Positions 58,154-64,000 of a DNA stretch of 64,000 bases are shown piece by piece; position 1 is the first letter of the stretch; every line of letters begins with the position of its first letter. The notes under the pieces are model-generated. The model had not been told where the DNA came from and did not search any database. It saw only the letters and a program-made list of their open reading frames with translations. The DNA comes from Streptomyces olivaceus. GTDB lineage: Bacteria > Actinomycetota > Actinomycetes > Streptomycetales > Streptomycetaceae. Location: positions 62,001-126,000 of the forward strand of contig NZ_JOFH01000019.1 of the NCBI RefSeq assembly GCF_000721235.1, given 5' to 3'. The translations under genes were made by a program, and so were the position numbers.

Positions 58154-58948
58154 TCAGGTCTGGTGGGGGGCGAAGAGCATGACCCAGTGGTCGTTCTCGG
58201 GGTCGTGGAGCATTTCGCTGTCGAAGGTGAGCGGACCCTCTGTCGGGTGGTTGACGTGTTTCATCGCGGAACTCCAGGTCCCGATCTCCCCCTTCCGCCA
58301 GTGGCGTTCGAACTCGGGGTTTTGTGTCGAGAGTTCGCGGAACAGGGAGCGGAGATACTCGTCCTCCGGGTAGTGGCTGAGTGCTTTGCGGAGTTCGGCG
58401 GTGGCCACCCGGGCCAGTTGTTCGGCTCCTTCGTTCCCGAGTACGTTGTCGAGTCCCGTCGCGGTGAAGGCCTGGTGGGCGATGTTGCGGCCGTAGGGTC
58501 CGTCGTCGAAGAGGGGACCGAACAGGCCCGCGGCGGCGGTGTTGAAGGCGAGCATGTCGAGCCGGCCGTCGTGGATGGTGACCGGCATGACGTCGTTCAG
58601 GCCGTCGAGTAGCTGCTGGAGGCCGGGGCGGATCTCGGTGGCGGATGCTCGCGATGGCGGGGGACGCTCGCCGGCGAGGCGAAAGAGGTGTTCTCGTTCG
58701 GCGTTCGAGAGCCGGAACGCTCGGGCCAGTGCGGTGAGGACCTCCCGCGACGGGCGGACGGCGCGGCCCTGTTCCAGACGGGTGTAGTACTCGACCGAGA
58801 TGTTCGCGATGTCGGCGAGTTCCTGGCGCCGCAGACCCGGGACACGCCGGTGGGACAGAGGGGAGGCTCCGGGCCGGTCCCGGGGCGCCATCTGGGAGCG
58901 GTGGTGACGCAGGTACTCGCCCAGACCTGACCGCTCATCTCCCTGCAT
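58154..58948 (-). CDS. XRE-family regulator with MmyB-like ligand domain
   Basis: 264 aa from ATG 58948. The HTH (GLRRQELADIANISVEYYTRLEQGRAVRPS) is followed by a PAS-like MmyB domain (LDMLAFNTAAAGLFGPLF, NIAHQAFTA, RELSTQNPEFERHW, HPTEGPLTFDSEML). It is divergent from the dehydrogenase gene at 59135, an arrangement usual for this family, where the regulator controls the neighbouring reductase. Confidence 0.88.
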   Translation of the reverse strand: MQGDERSGLGEYLRHHRSQMAPRDRPGASPLSHRRVPGLRRQELADIANISVEYYTRLEQGRAVRPSREVLTALARAFRLSNAEREHLFRLAGERPPPSRASATEIRPGLQQLLDGLNDVMPVTIHDGRLDMLAFNTAAAGLFGPLFDDGPYGRNIAHQAFTATGLDNVLGNEGAEQLARVATAELRKALSHYPEDEYLRSLFRELSTQNPEFERHWRKGEIGTWSSAMKHVNHPTEGPLTFDSEMLHDPENDHWVMLFAPHQT

Positions 58949-59134
58949 GGATTCATTGTCCCCTCCCCGTGGGGCGAACTCCCGGTCGGAGTGTAGCCCT
59001 GCGGGTACCAGGCTCGCGGCGATCTCCCTGACTGTCGGAGGCCGCGTCAGGGTCGGTGGTGACGCAGAACGCGGACGTCGACGCGGGTCGACGACACCGC
59101 CGGCACCACCTGACCGCAGCCCAGGAGACTCCCC

Positions 59135-60076
59135 ATGACCACAGCCAACCGATCGCTGATCATGACCGGCGCCACCCGAGGGATCGGATGGGAGGCTGCG
59201 CGGGACGTTCTCAGACGCCGCCCCGACACCCACCTGGTCGTTCTCGGACGGGCCTCCTCCGCCTCCGGAATACTGACAGGCCTGCGGGAGATCTCCCCGC
59301 ACGTCTCACACGTCGACATCGATCTGGCGAGCAAGGCCAGCGTCGCCGCCGCCGGCGCACGCCTGGAAGACCTTCTCGACTCCGGCGCCCTGCCTCCGCT
59401 GTGGGGCCTCGTCTTCAACGCGGGTGTCCACCTGTCCAACGCCTTGGAGGCCACGGTCGACGGCTACGAGCGGACCTTCGCCGTGAATGTCATGTCCACC
59501 CACCAGCTCCTGCGGCAGCTCCACCCCCACCTTCGCCCACCGGCCCGCATCGTCGTCACGGTCAGCGACGCCCACTTCGGCGACCTCCGACACACCGGCG
59601 GAACCATGCCCTCGCCCCGATGGGCCATCCCGGACATCTCCCGCCCCGGAGCGTACAACCGCTCCGGTAACGTCCGAGCCGGCCGCCGTGCCTACGTCAC
59701 CAGCAAACTCGGCGGTATATACCTGGTCCACGAGTGGTCCCGCCGCCTGCCCGAAGGCGTCGACATCCTCGCCTACAACCCCAGCCTCGTCATCGGAACC
59801 GGACTCGCCCGAGAAACCGGCGGCGCGTTCCCCTTCCTCATGCGGAGAATTGTCCCGGTACTGGCGGCCACACCTCTGGTGGACACCCCCGCCCCCGCGG
59901 GCAGGAAACTCGCCGACACCATCCTCGGCGCCACCCCCGCCCCGACCGGTGCCTACATCCACCGAACCAAAGCCATGCCGTCTTCCACCGAGTCCTACAA
60001 CCCCGACCGCGAACACGCCCTCTGGAACTGGCTGGAACAACTCCCACGGGAACAGCCCCCAGGAACAACCGACTGA
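59135..60076 (+). CDS. short-chain dehydrogenase/reductase
   Basis: 313 aa. The NAD(P)-binding motif is TGATRGIG, then NAG in VFNAGVH, N in FAVNVMSTH and catalytic Y-X3-K in AYVTSK. A ribosome site GGAG lies before ATG 59135. The C-terminal extension after ~250 is longer than in minimal SDRs, resembling the protochlorophyllide-reductase/retinol-dehydrogenase subgroup. The substrate is unknown. It is likely regulated by the divergent MmyB-type protein. Confidence 0.85.
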   Translation: MTTANRSLIMTGATRGIGWEAARDVLRRRPDTHLVVLGRASSASGILTGLREISPHVSHVDIDLASKASVAAAGARLEDLLDSGALPPLWGLVFNAGVHLSNALEATVDGYERTFAVNVMSTHQLLRQLHPHLRPPARIVVTVSDAHFGDLRHTGGTMPSPRWAIPDISRPGAYNRSGNVRAGRRAYVTSKLGGIYLVHEWSRRLPEGVDILAYNPSLVIGTGLARETGGAFPFLMRRIVPVLAATPLVDTPAPAGRKLADTILGATPAPTGAYIHRTKAMPSSTESYNPDREHALWNWLEQLPREQPPGTTD

Positions 60077-60135
60077 CCGTCGGGAAAGCATGATGATCTT
60101 GGCGCCAGCGGCAGGTCCCGCGAAGGTGGCTGGGG

Positions 60136-60624
60136 CTACGCGAGTTCCTTACGCATCAATGTGCACATGGTTTCGTAGCGGCGTAGTGATCCGTCAGGCG
60201 CTTGCTCATCCCACGCGTCCGGCTGACGGCCGTACGCGACGTATCCCAGTCGTTCGTAGAGTGCACGTGCCCGGGGATTGCTTTCCTCCACACCCAGCTC
60301 GGCCTGCCGCAGACCGCGTCTCCTGATCCGCAGTTCTGCGGCTTCGACAAGGAACGTGCCGATCCCACACGATTGCAATGCGGGGTGGACCGCCAGCTGC
60401 CACAAGGTGCCGACTCCCTCCTTGACCTGGTAGTCGACGCCGCCCTTCGCCACAGGGATGTTCGTTGTGGCGCAGACCGCAAGGTAGTCGATCTCACCGA
60501 TCCGGGCACGTACCAACTGCTCGGCGACGCCGACCAGGTGATGGTCCGATCCTGCCCATCCGCACGACGCCAGGTCCGCATGGACCAGGTCACGGACTGA
60601 CAGCTTCAACACAACGTCGACCAT
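60136..60624 (-). CDS. GNAT-family N-acetyltransferase
   Basis: 162 aa. The acetyl-CoA-binding motif region is LWQLAVHPALQSCGIGTFLVEAAELRIRRRGLRQAELGV (motif Q/R-x-x-G-x-G/A as QSCGIG), followed by ESNPRARALYERLGYVAYGRQ. ATG 60624 is taken rather than the upstream frame. The substrate is unknown. Confidence 0.83.
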   Translation of the reverse strand: MVDVVLKLSVRDLVHADLASCGWAGSDHHLVGVAEQLVRARIGEIDYLAVCATTNIPVAKGGVDYQVKEGVGTLWQLAVHPALQSCGIGTFLVEAAELRIRRRGLRQAELGVEESNPRARALYERLGYVAYGRQPDAWDEQAPDGSLRRYETMCTLMRKELA

Positions 60625-60826
60625 CTCAGAACCTCCAGCGAGCCAGCATCCACGCCGATCAACGGGCACGCAAAGCCGTTTCCTCGTCCCGCGCTCTCGG
60701 CACGCGGAGGCCACCGCCCCTCAGCCAGTCCGACGCTCCCGCCCTTTCTCGCCGCCTCCAGGTGTTCGCGGCACAGCTCCGACGCGTCGATCGGCCCCTA
60801 AAAGGATCAACCTTAGGGTGGGTGCC

Positions 60827-61156
60827 ATGTCTGTGAACATACGCATCGAATTGGACGTCAGCGGTCTTTCCTCTCGCGAGCAGGCCGGCAAGGTGCGGCA
60901 AGCGGTGCAGGACGTGGTCGACGTCGAGGGGCTTCAGCACGAAGTGACGGTGTCGACGTGGGAACGCGACGGCACGTTCATGGTGTTGGGGCGGACGGGC
61001 CGTTTCCCGGTCATCATCTCGGGCGTCTCGCGTTGGGAGCCGGCTTTTCAAGCGCGGGTCGAGGCTGCCGTGGAGCGGGTGACGGCGACGGCGAGGGTGC
61101 GGCTGTTCTGCGCCGACGTCGACCTGGAGCGTGCCATGGAAGAGGGCACGCTCTGA
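60827..61156 (+). CDS. hypothetical protein
   Basis: 109 aa from ATG 60827, preceded by TAGGGTGGG. It has an alternating beta-alpha pattern (VNIRIELDVSGL, helix AGKVRQAVQDVVDV, beta TVSTWERDGTFMVL) and no recognised family. Codon use is typical of Streptomyces genes. No operon partner is visible. Confidence 0.6.
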   Translation: MSVNIRIELDVSGLSSREQAGKVRQAVQDVVDVEGLQHEVTVSTWERDGTFMVLGRTGRFPVIISGVSRWEPAFQARVEAAVERVTATARVRLFCADVDLERAMEEGTL

Positions 61157-61220
61157 AGAGGCCGATGCGATGCTGACGGCTCTGCGGTGCGCCGACGAGG
61201 CTCCTGCAGTACCGCCAGGT

Positions 61221-61634
61221 TCAGGCTCTCTGCCGGAGAGGGAGGCCCGCGATCACGGAGGTTCCGCGGCTGGGGCGGGCGCGGACCGTCCAGGCGGCGG
61301 CGAGGTTGTCGACGAGGAGCAGGCCTCGGCCGCCCTCTGCGTCCGCTCCCGGGTGTGCCAGTGCGGGTTTGCCTGTGCCGGAGTCGGAGACGGCTAGCCA
61401 GTAGTGGCCGTCGGCCGGCCAGAGGACGAGTTCGATGAGGCTGTCGTCCGTCGGACAGGTGCCGTGGCGGATGGCGTTGGTGACCAGTTCGGACGTGAGT
61501 AGGCGGAGGTCGTCGCCGAGGTGGGGGCGGAGGGCGCCTGGCAGGGATTCGGCGACGATGTGCCGGGCCCGGCTCACCGAGGCTGGGTGGGCCGGCAAGT
61601 GCCAGTGGAGGGGTACGTGGGGGATTTCGGGCAT
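61221..61634 (-). CDS. RsbW-like ATP-binding regulator
   Basis: A 137-aa HATPase_c domain: N box LLTSELVTNAIRHG, G1 VSDSGTGKPAL and G2 EGGRGLLLVDNLAAAW. ATG 61634 (MPEIPHVPLHWHL). It is divergent from the XRE-DUF5753 gene at 61878, and together with the DUF397 gene forms the set found at WhiJ-like loci in Streptomyces. Confidence 0.83.
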   Translation of the reverse strand: MPEIPHVPLHWHLPAHPASVSRARHIVAESLPGALRPHLGDDLRLLTSELVTNAIRHGTCPTDDSLIELVLWPADGHYWLAVSDSGTGKPALAHPGADAEGGRGLLLVDNLAAAWTVRARPSRGTSVIAGLPLRQRA

Positions 61635-61877
61635 GGCGAACTCCGTTGTCGTGGTGAGGGGTTCGGGGTCGCCGGTGGCCTGCCGCCCTGGTCGCGGGCG
61701 CGCCCGGCCCAGGGCAGGCGGGCATGCTCGCGCGGTGCGCTTCCGGCGTTGCGGTGTGTAGCGTGCGCGATACTCACGGTAGAGCAACGGGGGTACATGT
61801 GCTACCAAGCTCTGAGAATCGTTGGAACGAACCTTGCTTCGCGGCAGACTGGGCCCGCGCACAACAGGAGGGGACAC

Positions 61878-62729
61878 ATGCCGCCGAGGAGCCATCCGAC
61901 CGCACGTCAGCAACGTCTGGGGGCAGAGCTTCGCAAGCTGCGTGAAGAGGCAGGGTTGTCCACCGAACAGGCTGCCGCCCTGCTGGAAACGAAGCGGACG
62001 GTGATCACCAGCACCGAAGCGGGGCGCCACGGTGTCAGCCCCGAGCGTGTCCGGCGGATCGCCTTCCGGTACGAGTGCACGGACCAGGCTTTGGTGGACG
62101 CGTTGGTCTCCATGTGCGGGGACCGCACAACCGGTTGGTGGGAGGAGTACCGCGACGTCCTGCCCGCGACGTTCCTGGACATCGCCGAACTGGAGTGGCA
62201 CGCCGAGGGCCTGCGCGTGAGCACGATGACGCACATGCCGGGGCAGTTCCAGACCGACGCCTACGCACGCGCCCTCTTCCAAGCCGCCATCCCGGCACTG
62301 CCCGCCGAGGAGTTCGAGGCCAGAGTCGCCCACCGTGTACAGAGACACCAGGTGATCGATCGGCCAGGGGCCCCGGCGTACGCGCTGATCATCCACGAAG
62401 CCGCTCTGCGGATCGAAGTCGGCGGGCGCTCGGTGCTGCGGAGCCAGCTCGGTCACCTCATGGCGGCGGCGGACCGCGACAACGTGACAGTCCAGGCCAT
62501 CCCCTTCTCGGCGGGAGCGTTTCCCGGTTCCGGCCAGTCGATCCTGTACGCCTCCGGCCGGGTGCCCGCTCTTGACACCGTTCAGCTTGATCGCAGCACG
62601 GCGGGAGAATTCCTCTACTCGGGCGCCCACTTGTGCAAGTACCGCCTGCAACTCGACGAGATGCAGCGGATCGCACTCCGGCCCAAAGAGACCGTCGATC
62701 TCATGCACAGCATTTCTCAGAGCCTCTAG
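61878..62729 (+). CDS. XRE-family regulator with DUF5753 (WhiJ-like)
   Basis: 283 aa from ATG 61878 after AGGAGGGG. HTH at about 15-65 (LGAELRKLREEAGLSTEQAAALLETKRTVITSTEAGR), then the DUF5753 domain with HMPGQFQTDAYARALF, the ALIIHEAALR strand, MAAADRDNVTVQAIPFSAGAF and a C-terminal DUF5753 end. It is followed 11 bp later by a DUF397 gene. Such pairs regulate development and antibiotic production in Streptomyces, and some act like toxin-antitoxin pairs. Confidence 0.88.
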   Translation: MPPRSHPTARQQRLGAELRKLREEAGLSTEQAAALLETKRTVITSTEAGRHGVSPERVRRIAFRYECTDQALVDALVSMCGDRTTGWWEEYRDVLPATFLDIAELEWHAEGLRVSTMTHMPGQFQTDAYARALFQAAIPALPAEEFEARVAHRVQRHQVIDRPGAPAYALIIHEAALRIEVGGRSVLRSQLGHLMAAADRDNVTVQAIPFSAGAFPGSGQSILYASGRVPALDTVQLDRSTAGEFLYSGAHLCKYRLQLDEMQRIALRPKETVDLMHSISQSL

Positions 62730-62740
62730 GAGACCTGACC

Positions 62741-62932
62741 ATGTCTGGAATCAGCTGGGAAGCCCCCTTCTGCCAGGACGCGAGCAACTGCTTCCGCCTC
62801 GGCACCGACGCCGACGGCAACGGGTACATAGCCGTGAGTGGGGAGGAGGATCGGTACCTCACCGACTCGCTCGAAGCCCTGCGGACCCTCATTACCGATA
62901 TCAAGGCCGGTAAAGCCGACCACCTGCTGTAG
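62741..62932 (+). CDS. DUF397 protein (WhiJ partner)
   Basis: A 63-aa protein with the DUF397 pattern: SGISWEAPFCQDASNCF near the start (Cys in place of common residues around S-N-C-V-E) and a C-terminal AVSGEEDRYLTDS then LRTLITDIKAG. AGGAG precedes ATG 62741. It is coupled with the XRE-DUF5753 gene. Confidence 0.85.
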   Translation: MSGISWEAPFCQDASNCFRLGTDADGNGYIAVSGEEDRYLTDSLEALRTLITDIKAGKADHLL

Positions 62933-62955
62933 CACCTCCTTGCTCGCCGCGCAGG

Positions 62956-63804
62956 TCAGGACAGCGCCGGTACGTGTTCGGTGCCGATGACGCGGAGGGC
63001 GTCCAGGGCGGAGGCCTCCCGCGTGCCGGGGGCGGCGGAGTAGACGATCATCGACTGGTCGGTGTCGGGGAGCACCAGCGTGTCGCAGTCCAGTGCGAGG
63101 CGCCCCACCTCGGGGTGGTCGATCGTCTTGCGCATCGACTGGCGCACGGTCGAGCGTCCTTCCTCCCACGCCGTCCGGAAACGGTCGCTGCCCGTGGTCA
63201 GCTCGTGGATCAGCAGGCCGAGTTCCGGGTCGTCCGGGTAGCGCGAGAGCGCGGTGCGGAGCAGGCCGACCGCCTGCTGCGTCCACGTCGTCTCTTCCTC
63301 CGGGGTGAAGGCCACGCGGGCGCAGCCGGTGCCGAGGAGCCGCTGCCAGACGATGTTGCGCCGGCCTGCGGGCCACCGGCTCAGGTCGCCGAGGAGTGCG
63401 CGGGCCATCGGGTTCTGTGCCAGGACGTCGCCTTTGGCCGACAGCACCACCGCGGGGAGGTCGGCGAGCCGCTGGAGCAGTCGCAGCACGCTCGGCCGTA
63501 TCGACATCTCGATCTCCGTGCGGAGCGGTGGTGCGCTGCCCGCGAGGCGGAAGACCTGGTCGCGTTCGTCGGGCTCCAGGCGCAGGGCCCGGGTCAGGGC
63601 GGTGAGTACTTGGGGCGAGGGGCGCGGTCCGCGGGCCTGTTCCAGGCGGACGACGTACTCGACGCTCACCCCGGCGAGCAGGGCGACCTCCTCGCGGCGG
63701 AGTCCGGTGACCCGCCGTCTGGGACCGGCTGTCAGGCCGACTTCTCCGGGTGCGAGGCGGGCCCGGGCCGCCTTGAGCACGCGGCCGAGTTCGAGGCGAT
63801 CCAT
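62956..63804 (-). CDS. second XRE-MmyB regulator
   Basis: 282 aa. HTH in RVTGLRREEVALLAGVSVEYVVRLEQARGPRPS, then the MmyB domain (VLSAKGDVLAQNPMARALLGDL, RNIVWQRLLG, HPEVGRLALDCDTLVLPDTDQSMIVYSA). ATG 63804. It is divergent from the gene that starts at 63905 and is probably its regulator. It is related to, but clearly distinct from, the regulator at 58154. Confidence 0.88.
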   Translation of the reverse strand: MDRLELGRVLKAARARLAPGEVGLTAGPRRRVTGLRREEVALLAGVSVEYVVRLEQARGPRPSPQVLTALTRALRLEPDERDQVFRLAGSAPPLRTEIEMSIRPSVLRLLQRLADLPAVVLSAKGDVLAQNPMARALLGDLSRWPAGRRNIVWQRLLGTGCARVAFTPEEETTWTQQAVGLLRTALSRYPDDPELGLLIHELTTGSDRFRTAWEEGRSTVRQSMRKTIDHPEVGRLALDCDTLVLPDTDQSMIVYSAAPGTREASALDALRVIGTEHVPALS

Positions 63805-63904
63805 ACGGTCATTGTCGCGCCGTCGGCGCCGGGGATCCTGGTACGGGCACTACTACCCACGGGCGTACCTGGATCGCGCTCCGCCACCGGTTCATCGTGG
63901 CGGC

Positions 63905-64000
63905 ATGAGGGAGACGGGCGGAGCTCCCGAGGCTGCCAGTGGGTCCTGCGCCCCCTCGGCCTTGCCGGACGACGCCCACACCCCCGTGCTGCGCCACACG
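63905..64000 (+). CDS. start of a divergent gene, cut by the window
   Basis: The first 32 codons of an open frame (MRETGGAPEAASGS...). It has no recognisable motif yet. Position opposite an MmyB-type regulator suggests an exporter or a reductase, but nothing in the visible part shows this. Confidence 0.4.
   Translation, partial: MRETGGAPEAASGSCAPSALPDDAHTPVLRHT

Overview
The window is high-GC actinobacterial DNA from Streptomyces. The evidence is the gene order chiS-chiR-chiC / atp operon / glyA / prfA / rpmE / rho / thr genes / lysA / nrtL, frequent GTG and TTG starts with GGAGG-type ribosome sites, and the accessory families present (DUF397, XRE-DUF5753, MmyB-type regulators, pSAM2-like integrative element). 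I cannot name the species from sequence alone.

1-2740 (+): end of a sensor kinase, its NarL-type response regulator and a secreted chitinase (CBM2-FnIII-GH18). The chitinase promoter carries two copies of the chitinase direct repeat that resembles DasR sites. 2761-29303 (-): a conserved core block read leftward. It holds an orphan response regulator, nrtL, lysA, hom, thrC, thrB, rho, a LytR-CpsA-Psr enzyme, rpmE, prfA, prmC, a Sua5/YrdC protein, a low-molecular-weight phosphatase, glyA, a WecA-like sugar-phosphate transferase, the complete F1Fo ATP synthase operon (I-B-E-F-H-A-G-D-C) and a DUF2550 protein. 29483-29554: tRNA-Arg(CCG).

29510-53136: an integrative element of the pSAM2/AICE class inserted in that tRNA gene, bounded by a perfect 50-bp duplication of the tRNA 3' half. 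From the left it holds a tiny two-zinc-knuckle protein, int-xis-repSA, a set of small spread/transfer genes, an FtsK-like transfer ATPase, a SCO3933-type protein, a KorSA-like GntR repressor, an RsbW-like ATPase, and a second GntR repressor opposite a DUF1152 gene. Both GntR regulators have recognisable operator repeats. After a nested inverted repeat of about 144 bp comes the cargo: a possible Abi-C-like protein, an HNH endonuclease with a ScoMcrA-like layout, and a tightly overlapping four-gene operon (XRE-ImmA-type regulator, P-loop ATPase, mid-size protein, 1728-aa FtsK/HerA protein). The operon matches DptF-DptG-DptH of DNA phosphorothioate restriction in order and size, but no dndABCDE-type modification genes are in the window. 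I regard this as the most interesting system here.

53137-64000: chromosomal but variable. It has the tRNA terminator copy, a broken GntR/UTRA gene, a markedly lower-GC NACHT NTPase (probable defence gene), a DUF5763-type protein, an XRE-MmyB regulator divergent from a short-chain dehydrogenase, a GNAT acetyltransferase, a WhiJ-like group (RsbW-like ATPase, XRE-DUF5753, DUF397), a second XRE-MmyB regulator and the start of a divergent gene cut by the window edge.

Family names come from my reading of motifs, lengths and gene order. No database search was run.
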